Assembly (NCBI GenBank): GCA_965202745.1
Contig: CBDBCB010000022.1
Location: 496,001 to 560,000 of the forward strand
Source of the DNA: JACKII01 sp965202745
GTDB taxonomy: Bacteria; Pseudomonadota; Alphaproteobacteria; Bin95
Reading direction: 5' to 3'
DNA length: 64,000 nt
Below are positions 1-13,486 of this stretch, piece by piece. Below the pieces are notes generated by a model. The model did no database searches and was not told the origin of the DNA. It saw nothing but the letters and a program-made list of their open reading frames with translations. Made by a program: the position numbers and the translations under genes. Numbering within the stretch: position 1 is the stretch's first letter; each line of letters begins with the position of its first letter.

Positions 1-1987
<1,987 letters not shown>

Positions 1988-2035
1988 AGACTGTTTCCCG
2001 CCATCGCTACGCCTGAACAAATACCAACAAACCGG

Positions 2036-3877
2036 TTAAAGCTCTGTCAGTGGGCGGGCGCGTTCTGCCGCCACACTTGCTTCAAGCCGGTCCAATATTT
2101 CCGGTGCCTCGCCAAGATGTTCCACCTGACCGGCGATCTCCGCGCGAATAGTGTCGTGCTCCAGAGCCTCTATCAGTTCCTCAATTGCACGCCGCACCTT
2201 TACTAACGCTTCCTGTTTCTCACCCGCATTCCCACCCAGCACAGCCTTTGCGCTATTGCAGGCCGCCGCCAACTCCCGTTCTACAGCAGCGGAAGCCTCC
2301 GGTGAGGATCCTAATCCGGTCTTAGATATCTGTGAAGCCAGGGCCGCCGCGTCAAGGGTGTTCGACGCAACACCTAGGCTCATGATTCTATTGCGCAGTG
2401 TGTCAAGCGCACCGCCGCCCAAATCCAGCAGCGCAACCTGCTCCGCCACGTCGCCGATTATTTCCGGGTGCAGGGCAAGCAGCCCGATCATGGCCCGTTC
2501 CCGCTGATGCCCCAGCCGCCGGGGGTCGGCGCGGCGGCGGACGGGCGGCACTTGGCGGGTTTCCGGGCCTTGCCGGAAGCGGCGTTCCTGCCAGCCAGCC
2601 GCGCTGGGACGCGCCGCAGCGAAGGTTTCGCGCAGTTTTTCCCTGATCGATTGCTCATAGTAACCGCGAACCGTCTCGTCGCCGACCTGACGGACCCGGT
2701 CCAGAATTGCGCGGTGGAAGGCCGCACGGCGCTCCGGCGAAGTCGGCGTGTTTCTATCCCACTCCGCCTGCCATATTACGGCTTCCAGCGAATCGGCTGC
2801 CTCGATAAGCGAATCAATTCGCTCCACGCTGGCCTTGCGCACCAGCGTGTCCGGGTCCTCCCCCGCGGGAAGCATGGCAAAGCGCAGAGAGCGGCCCGGT
2901 TGCAGCAGCGGCATGGCGCGTTCCGCTGCCCGGATCGCCGCAGCCTTGCCCGCACGGTCGCCGTCCAGACACAGCACAGGCTCCACCGCCAGCGTCCACA
3001 ACAGGCGGATCTGATCCTCGCCCACCGCCGTTCCCAACGGCGCCACGGCCTCCGCAATGCCAGCTTGGGCCAGCGCGATCACATCCATATAGCCTTCGAC
3101 GACCAGAATACGCCCGCTCTTGTGCGCCGCCTCCCGCGCCTGGGCCAGGCCGTAAAGCACTCTGCTTTTGTGGAACGCCGCCGTTTCCGGTGAGTTCAGA
3201 TATTTCGGCTGGCTCTCGCCCATCACCCGTCCGCCAAAGGCAATGACTTTCCCTTGCCGGTCGGTGATCGGGAACATGACCCGTCCATGAAAATAGTCCG
3301 AAAAGCGGCCATCCTCGCGCAGCTTCATCAGGCCCGCATCGGCCAGCATTTCCTTGGTCACCCCATCAGGGGCAAGGCTCGCGGCCAGGCTGCCATAGGC
3401 CGGCGGCGCAAAGCCCAGCCGGAAGCGGCGGATGGTGGCATCGTCCAACCCGCGGCCGCGCAGATATTCCAGCGCCTGCCGCCCGGCCGGCATCCGCAGC
3501 TGGCTCTCATAATACTCGGTCGCCAGCGACAGCGTTTCCTGCACGCCCTTTGTCACCTGGCGGCGTTCTTCGGCCTCCGGGCCATCCGACGGCACATCCA
3601 TGCCCGCCATGCCGGCGACAGACTCCACCGCCTCCCGGAAAGTCAGCCCCGTCACGTCCATCAGGAACGTGAAGACATCGCCGTGCTTGCCGGAGGAGAA
3701 ACAGTGATAGAAGCGCTTATCGTCATTCACGAAAAACGACGGCGTCTTTTCCTTGTTGAACGGGCTCAGCCCGGCCCATTCCCGCCCTTGCTTGCGCAGT
3801 TGCACATGCCGCCTGACCACGTCCGAGACGGGGATACGGTTGCGCAGGTCTTCCAGGAATTCGGGCGGTACAGCCAT
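2036..3877 (-). CDS. dnaG: DNA primase DnaG
   Basis: Makes the RNA primers for lagging-strand synthesis. At 613 residues it is a full-length bacterial primase. The N-terminal CHC2-type domain spans about residues 1-95, the TOPRIM catalytic domain follows with VVEGYMDVIAL (about residue 260) and LCLDGDRAGKAAA (about 310), and the C-terminal helical domain would bind DnaB. In the zinc-binding domain, GLSPFNKEKTPSF and YHCFSSG replace the usual C-x2-H and C-x2-C pairs: by alignment the four ligand positions are Ser38, Asn41, Cys59 and Ser62, so only one ligand remains. I recall similar substitutions in other alphaproteobacterial primases, so this is probably a lineage trait and not damage. The gene lies between the yqeY-like gene (17 bp upstream) and rpoD, all on one strand. 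Confidence 0.97.
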   Translation of the reverse strand: MAVPPEFLEDLRNRIPVSDVVRRHVQLRKQGREWAGLSPFNKEKTPSFFVNDDKRFYHCFSSGKHGDVFTFLMDVTGLTFREAVESVAGMAGMDVPSDGPEAEERRQVTKGVQETLSLATEYYESQLRMPAGRQALEYLRGRGLDDATIRRFRLGFAPPAYGSLAASLAPDGVTKEMLADAGLMKLREDGRFSDYFHGRVMFPITDRQGKVIAFGGRVMGESQPKYLNSPETAAFHKSRVLYGLAQAREAAHKSGRILVVEGYMDVIALAQAGIAEAVAPLGTAVGEDQIRLLWTLAVEPVLCLDGDRAGKAAAIRAAERAMPLLQPGRSLRFAMLPAGEDPDTLVRKASVERIDSLIEAADSLEAVIWQAEWDRNTPTSPERRAAFHRAILDRVRQVGDETVRGYYEQSIREKLRETFAAARPSAAGWQERRFRQGPETRQVPPVRRRADPRRLGHQRERAMIGLLALHPEIIGDVAEQVALLDLGGGALDTLRNRIMSLGVASNTLDAAALASQISKTGLGSSPEASAAVERELAAACNSAKAVLGGNAGEKQEALVKVRRAIEELIEALEHDTIRAEIAGQVEHLGEAPEILDRLEASVAAERARPLTEL

Positions 3878-3894
3878 TCAGCTCTTCTAGCTAT

Positions 3895-4353
3895 CTATGA
3901 CAGGAAGTGCGCTTTGGCGGCCGCGCTGGCCTTGCCGAAATCCATCTGACCGGCATAGCGCTCACGCAACTCGCCCATCAAACGGCCCATGTCCTTCACG
4001 GATGCCGCGCCGATATCGGCAATCACTTTGTCGACCTCCGCCGCAACCTCGTCGTCGCTCAACTGCTTGGGCAGGAAGTGATTGATCACTTCGATTTCGC
4101 CCTGCTCCCGGGCCGCGAGTTCCAGCCGCCCGGCTTCCTCGTACAGTTTGATCGATTCCTGCCGCTGCTTAATCATCTTTTGCAGCAATTGCAGGATCTC
4201 GTCGTCCGGCAAGCCCTCGCTGTTGCCATCGCTCCGCACCGCAATATCCCGGTCCTTCAGCGCAGCCAGAATCAGGCGGATCGTCGACACATTCGACGTA
4301 TCTTTGGCACGCATCGCGTCTTTGAGCGCCTGGCTCAATTGTGTTCGCAGCAT
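3895..4353 (-). CDS. GatB/YqeY domain protein
   Basis: A 152-residue protein of the YqeY family, related to the C-terminal helical domain of the GatB amidotransferase subunit that contacts tRNA. Recognisable stretches are AMRAKDTSNVSTIRLILAALKD, then DDEILQLLQKMIKQRQESI and the C-terminal GRLMGELRERYAGQMDFGKA, which matches the family's closing helix. The start at the ATG at 4351-4353 gives the usual length of about 150 residues. Its position upstream of dnaG and rpoD and divergent from carA is a common alphaproteobacterial arrangement. The biochemical function of stand-alone YqeY proteins is not established; a role with aminoacyl-tRNA amidation is only suggested by homology. Confidence 0.93.
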   Translation of the reverse strand: MLRTQLSQALKDAMRAKDTSNVSTIRLILAALKDRDIAVRSDGNSEGLPDDEILQLLQKMIKQRQESIKLYEEAGRLELAAREQGEIEVINHFLPKQLSDDEVAAEVDKVIADIGAASVKDMGRLMGELRERYAGQMDFGKASAAAKAHFLS

Positions 4354-4384
4354 GAGATTCGTCCCTTAGCGATTTGATCGTCAC

Positions 4385-4390
4385 ACTATA
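4385..4390 (-). promoter_or_regulatory. Candidate -10 element for the yqeY-dnaG-rpoD operon
   Basis: On the minus strand this hexamer reads TATAGT, a 5/6 match to the sigma-70 -10 consensus, 31 bp upstream of the yqeY-like start codon. No good -35 hexamer sits at 16-18 bp spacing, so the assignment rests on the -10 match and position only. Confidence 0.35.
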
Positions 4391-4553
4391 CAGCGAAAAC
4401 CCGCATCGGAAGCATTTTGCTCGTAACGATGTCGCATCACGCGTTAACTTACTGAAATTAAGTCATATTTACTGGAGCGCCATCCTTGACGCCCAGACCC
4501 TTATCCCCTAGTCATAGCAGCCTGTGACGAGGACATTCATGGCCCTGATAAGG

Positions 4554-4581
4554 TGGACGTGCTAGCTTCGTCAACTATAGT
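4554..4581 (+). promoter_or_regulatory. Candidate promoter for carAB
   Basis: TGGACG at 4554-4559 and TATAGT at 4576-4581 are separated by 16 bp and resemble sigma-70 elements (4/6 and 5/6 matches). A transcript starting near 4588 would carry a leader of about 60 nt before the preferred carA start. The intergenic region otherwise shows no recognisable riboswitch or operator. Confidence 0.35.
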
Positions 4582-4650
4582 GAATTCGCCTTCATCTCTC
4601 CGACCTGGATGCTTGCCGCATTCGGGGCGTGTTTTCGCACGGCAGGTTTC

Positions 4651-5856
4651 ATGTCTAGCAACCCTTCGACTTTATCCGCGGGCAGCGGAGGCTCCACGCC
4701 GCCGCCCGGCGTGAATGCTGCGCTGGTTCTAAGCGACGGCTCGGTATTTTGGGGCCGCGGCCTCGGGGCAACCGGGCAAGCCGTCGGCGAAGTTTGCTTC
4801 AACACCTCGATGACCGGCTACCAGGAAATCCTGACCGACCCGTCCTTTGCCGGGCAGATCATCACCTTCACCTTTCCGCATATCGGAAATGTCGGTGCCA
4901 ATGCCGAAGACATCGAGACCGGCACACCAGCCGCCCGCGGCTGCGTCGTCCGCATGGATATCACCGAACCATCGAATTTCCGCGCAGCCGAGCACCTGGA
5001 TGCCTGGCTGACAAAGAACAATTTGGTCGGCATAGCAGGCGTCGATACCCGCCGCCTGACCCGCCGCATTCGGGATACCGGCGCGCCATCCGGGGTGGTC
5101 GTCCACGTACGCGACGGCGCGGTGCCGATTGAGAACGCCTTGACCGTCGCGCAGGCATGGCCAGGCCTGGAAGGCATGGACCTGGCCAAGGAAGTCTCCT
5201 GCAGCCAAACCTATCATTGGTCAGAGACTGCCTGGGCCCTGGGCCAGGGCTACGGCGCGCTCGATCAGCCGGAACGCCGGGTCGTCGCGATCGATTATGG
5301 CGCCAAGCGCAATATCCTGCGCCGCCTGGCGGGCCACGGTTGCGAGGTGATTGTGGTGCCTGCCACCACCAGTGCCGCCGATATATTCAGCCATGATCCG
5401 GATGGCGTATTTCTAGCCAACGGCCCTGGCGATCCGGCGGCGACGGCTGAATACGCAGTCCCCGTGCTGAAGGAAGTCCTGGAACGCAACGTACCCACCT
5501 TCGGCATTTGCCTCGGCCACCAGATGCTGGCGCTGGCGCTCGGTGCCAAGACGCACAAGATGGCCATCGGCCACCGCGGCGCAAACCATCCGGTCAAGGA
5601 CCTGACCACCGGCAAGGTGGAAATCACCAGCCAGAATCACGGCTTTGTGGTCGACCAGAACACCCTGCCCGATGGCGTTCGAGCCACTCATATCTCGCTG
5701 TTCGATGGGTCGCTCGAAGGGCTGGAGGTGCAGGGCAAGCCGGTATTCTCGGTCCAGTATCACCCGGAAGCCTCTCCTGGCCCCCACGACAGCCACTATC
5801 TCTTCAGCCGTTTCATCAAAGCGATAGACGCGCACAAAAACAATCGGGCCCGCTAG
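4651..5856 (+). CDS. carA: Carbamoyl-phosphate synthase small subunit (glutaminase) CarA
   Basis: The glutaminase subunit releases ammonia from glutamine and feeds it to CarB for carbamoyl phosphate, the precursor of pyrimidines and arginine. The N-terminal CPSase domain contains GEVCFNTSMTGYQEILTDPS. The C-terminal class I glutamine amidotransferase domain carries the nucleophile motif FGICLGHQML and the His/Glu pair in VQYHPEASPGP. An upstream in-frame ATG exists at 4609, but family similarity begins only at AALVLSDGS. The ATG at 4651 gives about 401 residues, close to the family norm; neither start has a strong ribosome-binding site, so the exact start is open. carB follows after 5 bp, implying one operon. 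Confidence 0.96.
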   Translation: MSSNPSTLSAGSGGSTPPPGVNAALVLSDGSVFWGRGLGATGQAVGEVCFNTSMTGYQEILTDPSFAGQIITFTFPHIGNVGANAEDIETGTPAARGCVVRMDITEPSNFRAAEHLDAWLTKNNLVGIAGVDTRRLTRRIRDTGAPSGVVVHVRDGAVPIENALTVAQAWPGLEGMDLAKEVSCSQTYHWSETAWALGQGYGALDQPERRVVAIDYGAKRNILRRLAGHGCEVIVVPATTSAADIFSHDPDGVFLANGPGDPAATAEYAVPVLKEVLERNVPTFGICLGHQMLALALGAKTHKMAIGHRGANHPVKDLTTGKVEITSQNHGFVVDQNTLPDGVRATHISLFDGSLEGLEVQGKPVFSVQYHPEASPGPHDSHYLFSRFIKAIDAHKNNRAR

Positions 5857-5861
5857 CAGCC

Positions 5862-9116
<3,255 letters not shown>

Positions 9117-9362
9117 TCTGCCACGGGCCTTTTTCGGTCCAAAGCTTATGTTTTTGCCGACCCAGCATCGGGAAAAGCATTGCCCTGGCGCGATGGCAGT
9201 CTACGATTAAAGCCAATGCAGAGGCAGAAAAGCCTCTCCGGACAAATCCCAACGCCCCAGATCGGGAGGTTGGTATTTCGTCTGGGCAAGAACACAAAAA
9301 GTATGCTGATATGTGAGGCTGAGCTGCCGTTTGCAGCTTTCCTTCGTTTTGGAGGTTTAGGT

Positions 9363-9839
9363 ATGGACAGGGTTCCAATTACACCCGAGGGCTTTCAACG
9401 GCTCGAAGAAGAACTGCGCCGTCTGAAGACAGACGAGCGTCCGCAGATTATCCGCGCAATTGCGGAAGCGCGCGCGCATGGCGATCTCTCGGAGAACGCG
9501 GAGTATCATGCGGCCAAAGAAAAGCAGGCTTTCATCGAAGGCCGCATCGCGGAGCTGGAGGACAAGACCAGCCGTGCCGAAATTATCGACCCCACCAAAC
9601 TTTCCGGTACTGACTCCGTCAAATTTGGTGCAACCGTCATTGTGATTGATGAAGAGTCGGAAGAAGAATCCCAATTCCAGATTGTCGGTGCGGACGAGTC
9701 CGATATCGATCGCGGCCGCATCTCCGTCACTTCCCCTATGGCGCAGGCCCTGATCGGCAAGGAAGCGGGAGACCAGATCGAAGTGCTGGCACCTTCGGGC
9801 TCACGCTTCTACGAAGTCGCCTCTGTCGATTACCGGTAG
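9363..9839 (+). CDS. greA: Transcription elongation factor GreA
   Basis: GreA rescues backtracked RNA polymerase by stimulating transcript cleavage. The protein is 158 residues, the standard length. The N-terminal coiled coil contains GFQRLEEELRRLKTDERP and the tip motif GDLSENAEYHAAKE with the acidic residues that act in the polymerase secondary channel. The C-terminal FKBP-like domain ends LAPSGSRFYEVASVDYR. The ATG at 9363 is preceded by a strong GGAGG at 9351-9355, which decides the start against longer in-frame candidates. The 246 bp gap after carB holds a perfect 6-bp hairpin (9220-9237) without a T-tract and suggests an independent promoter, though I could not identify one. Confidence 0.97.
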   Translation: MDRVPITPEGFQRLEEELRRLKTDERPQIIRAIAEARAHGDLSENAEYHAAKEKQAFIEGRIAELEDKTSRAEIIDPTKLSGTDSVKFGATVIVIDEESEEESQFQIVGADESDIDRGRISVTSPMAQALIGKEAGDQIEVLAPSGSRFYEVASVDYR

Positions 9840-9848
9840 GCTGGGCAG

Positions 9849-10223
9849 GTGCCAAGCTATTCCGGCGGCTGCCACTGCGGCACGGTCCGCTTCTCGCTGA
9901 CCAAGCCGCAGCCGGTAACCGAAGCGGTTGCCTGCAATTGCTCGCTTTGTGCGAAGAAGGGCATTTTGCTTGGCCGGGCAGAAGAGTCCGAACTGACGGT
10001 AACCAAGGGCCAGGATGCACTAACGCTCTACCAATTCGGCAGCAAAACAGCATCGCACTGGTTTTACAGCACCTGCGGCATCCATGTAATGACACGTCCT
10101 CGCATGGTGCCAGAACGGTTCGCCGTAAACGTCCGCTATCTGGATGACTTCCCGGCGATGCAGCCCAGCTTGGCCATCGTGCCGTTTGACGGGCAGGACC
10201 ACCCGAAAGACCGCCAGACCTAG
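9849..10223 (+). CDS. GFA / CENP-V family protein
   Basis: A 124-residue protein with the GFA (glutathione-dependent formaldehyde-activating enzyme-like) fold, a zinc-binding beta structure. The cysteine pairs are visible as GGCHCGTVRF near residue 8, CNCSLCAKKG near residue 29 and STCGIHVMTRP near residue 75, in family order. It starts with GTG nine bases after the greA stop, so it may be co-transcribed. GFA-fold proteins have few proven reactions; most are annotated by similarity to a formaldehyde-glutathione adduct enzyme, and no substrate can be named here. Confidence 0.88.
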   Translation: MPSYSGGCHCGTVRFSLTKPQPVTEAVACNCSLCAKKGILLGRAEESELTVTKGQDALTLYQFGSKTASHWFYSTCGIHVMTRPRMVPERFAVNVRYLDDFPAMQPSLAIVPFDGQDHPKDRQT

Positions 10224-10319
10224 CTGGCTTCCAGTGGCTCCATCCGGAAGACGTATTGCAATCCACCAGCGCTTGCGCATGGTGACGGCGGCACTGCTTT
10301 GACTGTGAGAACTCCAATC

Positions 10320-11327
10320 ATGACCGTTCACCAAACCGATGTTGCCATTATCGGTGCCGGCCCAGTCGGCCTGTTCGCCATATTCGAGCTGGGCATGGTC
10401 GGTCTGAAATGCCATGTGCTCGACGCCCTGGAGGCGGCCGGCGGGCAGTGCGTAGCGCTCTACCCGGAAAAGCCGATTTATGACATTCCCGGCTATCCGA
10501 GCATCGACGCCCAGGAACTGATCGGCAAATTGGCTGAGCAGGCCGCCCCCTTCGATCCAGTCTATCACCTAGGTGCTGCTGTCACCCGGCTTGAGGAACG
10601 GCCTGATGGCCGCTTCCTGTTGGAAAACACCGCGGGCGTTCAGGTGGAGGCCGGTGCGGTCATCGCCGCCGCCGGTGTCGGCGCGTTCGGTCCAAACCGC
10701 CCGCCGCTGGACGGGATCGAGAAATACGAAGGCTCAAGCGTCTTCTATCTGGTCGAACGGCGCGAGGATTTCCGCGGCAAGCATGTGGTAATCGGTGGCG
10801 GTGGCGACTCTGCTGTTGATTGGGCGATCTCCCTCAGCGAGCTAGCGGCCTCCGTCTCTATCGTGCACCGCCGTGACAAGTTCCGCGCCGCGCCCGAAAG
10901 CGAGCACCGCCTGCGGGAGTTGGCAACCTCCGGTAAAATCGACCTAGTCGTGCCCTATCAGCTGCATGGCCTGGAAGGCGCAGACCGGCTGGAAGCCGTC
11001 ATCGTGCGTACCCTAAAGGGCGAGGAGCGCAGCCTAAAAGCCGATGTGCTCCTGCCGTTCTTTGGCCTCTCCATGGACCTGGGGCCGATCGCCGAATGGG
11101 GCATGGCGCTGGAGCACAAGCACGTGGCTATCGCGATGGAAACCTGCGAGACCTCGCGCCCCGGCCTCTACGCCATCGGCGACATCGCGCATTATCCCAG
11201 CAAGCTGAAACTGATCCTGACTGGCTTCAGCGAAGCTGCCATGGCCGCACACGCTATCTTCAAACGCCTGCGTCCGGACGACGTGCTGCGGTTTGAGTAC
11301 TCAACGACCAAGGGCGTACCTGGTTAA
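10320..11327 (+). CDS. Thioredoxin-reductase-like ferredoxin--NADP reductase
   Basis: A 335-residue flavoprotein of the thioredoxin-reductase-like ferredoxin-NADP reductase group. It has an N-terminal FAD-binding GAGPVGLFAIFELG, the group signature GGQCVALYPEKPIYDIPG, a second nucleotide-binding GGGGDSAVDWA for NADPH, and the closing FAD motif YAIGDIAHYP. No CxxC redox pair is seen between the domains, which separates it from true thioredoxin reductases. The ATG at 10320 is chosen because the Rossmann motif follows directly; a longer start at 10299 is possible. A paralogue with the same signatures lies at 45.6-46.6 kb beside a ferredoxin gene; this copy has no ferredoxin neighbour, so its electron partner is unknown. 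Confidence 0.9.
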   Translation: MTVHQTDVAIIGAGPVGLFAIFELGMVGLKCHVLDALEAAGGQCVALYPEKPIYDIPGYPSIDAQELIGKLAEQAAPFDPVYHLGAAVTRLEERPDGRFLLENTAGVQVEAGAVIAAAGVGAFGPNRPPLDGIEKYEGSSVFYLVERREDFRGKHVVIGGGGDSAVDWAISLSELAASVSIVHRRDKFRAAPESEHRLRELATSGKIDLVVPYQLHGLEGADRLEAVIVRTLKGEERSLKADVLLPFFGLSMDLGPIAEWGMALEHKHVAIAMETCETSRPGLYAIGDIAHYPSKLKLILTGFSEAAMAAHAIFKRLRPDDVLRFEYSTTKGVPG

Positions 11328-11330
11328 CGG

Positions 11331-11852
11331 TTACGGACGCTTGTCAAGTTCCTGGTAGCCTTCATCCGCCACCCGGTTACACCATTCGCGGAAAGCCGGT
11401 GCGGTGCCGCTGTAACGGGCGATATGCGGGTTTGCTTGCCTTCGACGTTTTGGTTGACGCCGGTCATCCAGCTATCGACCTCGTTCGAGAGGAGACCTTC
11501 ATTGCCCTCGATCACGAACTCGGTCCAGGCGTCCATAGGTGTAGCCATTTTCCGTCAGATGGCCGATCACGCCATCCACCCATTCCACAGCGTATTCAAT
11601 ATTGCGCGGAATATTCCCCAGCGCTGTGTGCGGTCCGACCAGCATGAACATGTTCGGGAGCCGTTCACCATGACGCCAACAAAGGTCTTGGGCCCGGCCT
11701 TCCACTTGTCCTTCAGCGTGCGCCCGCCCTCGCCCCGGACATCGATCCGGTCGAAGCTGCCGGTAATCGCGTCAAAGCCCGTCGCGTAGACGATCATGTC
11801 GAACTCGAACTCTCGGTCCGCAGACCAGTCTCCGTAATTTCCTCTATTGGTG
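11331..11852 (-). pseudogene. Baeyer-Villiger monooxygenase, C-terminal relic
   Basis: This is the 3' part of a flavin-dependent Baeyer-Villiger monooxygenase whose 5' part lies across the IS481 element at 12645-12867. The order on the minus strand is PIEEITETGLRT, then EFEFDMIVYATGFDAITG, KDKWKAGPKTFVGVMVNG, NMFMLVGPHTALGNIPRN, MDAWTEFVIEGNEGLL and finally REWCNRVADEGYQELDKRP before a TAA at 11331-11333. These pieces fall in different frames, so at least three frameshifts are present. By comparison with typical enzymes of this family (about 500-550 residues) roughly 280 residues between the two relics are missing. The relic ends 4 bp beyond the convergent reductase gene. Confidence 0.88.
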
Positions 11853-12553
11853 TGTCCCATCCTGGAAGGTAATATGGCTGTTTCCTGACCAGCGCTAGTT
11901 TGAGTTTGCGCCATCCCTTCAGTGCCTGCAAGGGCGTCTTGCTGCCCAGGGCTGATTGCAGCAGTTGCTGGGTGTAAAGCCAGACATAGCGAAGCAGCGT
12001 GGCTTCCAGAACCTCGCCGGATCGGAAGGGATGGCTCTGCAGAACCTCTTCGATGCGGCCATTGAACCGTTCGACCATACCGTTGGTCTGAGGTGACCTA
12101 GGCGGCGTCAGGCGATGATCGATATCGAGGGCGGCGCCCAGCGTGTCGCATTCATGCTCGCCTGTTGCGGCGCGCTGGCGCAGACCGAAGAGACGATCCG
12201 TGAACTCTTTTCCATTATCCGGGAGTATGGGGCGGATCCGCATCGGGCAGGCGCGCTCCAGGGCGCGCAGGAAGCGCCGGGCATTGGCCGTTGTCTTGCT
12301 GTTGTAGACCCTGACAACAACCCAACGCGTTGCCCTGTCGATGGCCACGAAGAGGGAACGGCGGCGGCTCTCATCTGCCATCGGTGGCAGGTATTTCAGG
12401 TCGATGGGGATGGAACCGGGTTCATAGGCTTTGAAGGCGCTGTGCTTTGGCCGGGGCGATGCTGCTTTCAGGGCGCGCAGGGTCGTCACTGGCCTGTATG
12501 GCCGCCCTGATCTTCGGTGGCGTCATCGCCTGACTGTGAAGCTTGATCACCAT
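11794..12553 (-). pseudogene. IS481-family transposase, internally deleted and frameshifted
   Basis: A DDE (rve-type) transposase. The expected N-terminus MVIKLHSQAMTPPKIRAAIQ is read from the ATG at 12551-12553. After about 25 codons it is joined out of frame to RALKAASPRPKHSAFKAYEPG, which normally lies about 100 residues further on. The catalytic part then continues: DLKYLPPMADESRRRSLFVA, ILPDNGKEFTDRLFGLR and the glutamate-bearing SPQTNGMVERFNGRIEEVLQ. The frame runs through the element end into the monooxygenase relic and stops at 11794. With the DNA-binding region lost, it is unlikely to be active alone. Confidence 0.85.
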
Positions 12554-12644
12554 GTCGCTCTCCCATCCCGCGCCTCGGTCAAAACACAGCGTGCCATGAA
12601 AAACGCAGAGCGACGAGGGCTATCCGATCAGCCGGAATGGAACA
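11853..12644 (-). mobile_element. IS481-family element, copy 1 (internally deleted)
   Basis: The element is bounded by an imperfect terminal inverted repeat: TGTCCCATCCTGG at 11853-11865 and, inverted, CCGGAATGGAACA at 12632-12644 (10 of 13 positions agree). It splits a Baeyer-Villiger monooxygenase gene. The span of 792 bp is short for the family because the region between the N-terminal helix-turn-helix and the catalytic core is gone. About 560 bp (11853-12412) are nearly identical to copy 2 at 26781-27340, with about seven substitutions and no gaps. No target-site duplication is visible at the flanks. Confidence 0.85.
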
Positions 12645-12867
<223 letters not shown>

Positions 12868-13045
12868 GATCCGGGTCCTTGATTCAATCACTATCTAATG
12901 CCGGGCAAACCGGTATAGGGCGAAAGTATAATCCTAAACCATCCCCGCCAGAAGAGACAGAGCCGCGCGGGGCGCAGCTATGCATCCCGGCATATTGGTT
13001 AAGACAGGCAACGTAGAGCCCTTAAAATCAGGCAATAAGCCCATG

Positions 13046-13393
13046 CTACTCCGCCGCCACGGCCTCGCTCACCGGCACGCTGTCAACCCCCGTCTCGCCA
13101 GCCAGATTGTCCACGGTCACGTGGGTGTCGTACCAGGTCAGCCGCGGCGCAACCCCGAAACGCTCCGTCAGTGAGGCTACCAGCGCCGGCGTGTACCAGG
13201 CCTCCGCCGCCGCGCGGCTTTCCCACAGGTACACGCCGCCCGTGCCCGTGTCGCCGTTCAGGTAGTGCTTGTTGACCAGGCCCTTGCCCTCCAGGCCGCG
13301 GTAGGTGGGCGCAGAGCCCAGGCCGCCGCTGATGGCCTGCTCGGTCGAACGCTTCAGCAGATCAAACTGCACGATTACGATGCATTGGCTCAT
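13046..13393 (-). CDS. YdhR-like putative monooxygenase (dimeric alpha/beta barrel)
   Basis: A 115-residue small protein resembling the YdhR family of cofactor-free monooxygenase-like ferredoxin-fold proteins. Typical features are the N-terminal beta strand CIVIVQFDL, the middle NGDTGTGGVYLWESRAAAEA with the aromatic Trp-Glu segment, and RLTWYDTHVTVDN near the end. It begins 27 bp downstream of the glutathione S-transferase C-terminal relic on the same strand, so the two were probably co-transcribed before IS30 insertion. YdhR proteins lack a proven physiological substrate. The reading frame is intact, in contrast to its neighbours on both sides. Confidence 0.75.
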   Translation of the reverse strand: MSQCIVIVQFDLLKRSTEQAISGGLGSAPTYRGLEGKGLVNKHYLNGDTGTGGVYLWESRAAAEAWYTPALVASLTERFGVAPRLTWYDTHVTVDNLAGETGVDSVPVSEAVAAE

Positions 13394-13420
13394 GGTTTTT
13401 TTCCTCTGGTTTTGGTCAAT

Positions 13421-13486
13421 TCAGGCTGCTGTCGCCTTGAAGCTCGGCCGTTCCTGCATCTTGGCGAAGTAGGCTGCAACGCACTG
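13421..13486 (-). pseudogene. Glutathione S-transferase, C-terminal stub
   Basis: On the minus strand this reads VAAYFAKMQERPSFKATAA and a TGA at 13421-13423, the standard C-terminal helix of bacterial glutathione S-transferases. It abuts the IS30-family terminal repeat at 13487. The matching N-terminal part lies on the other side of the element at 14512-15068. The stub is too short to be found as an independent gene. Confidence 0.85.

Noticed and set aside
9220..9237. Perfect 6-bp hairpin upstream of greA as a terminator of carAB
   Set aside because: No T-tract follows and the loop is A-rich; too weak to call a terminator.
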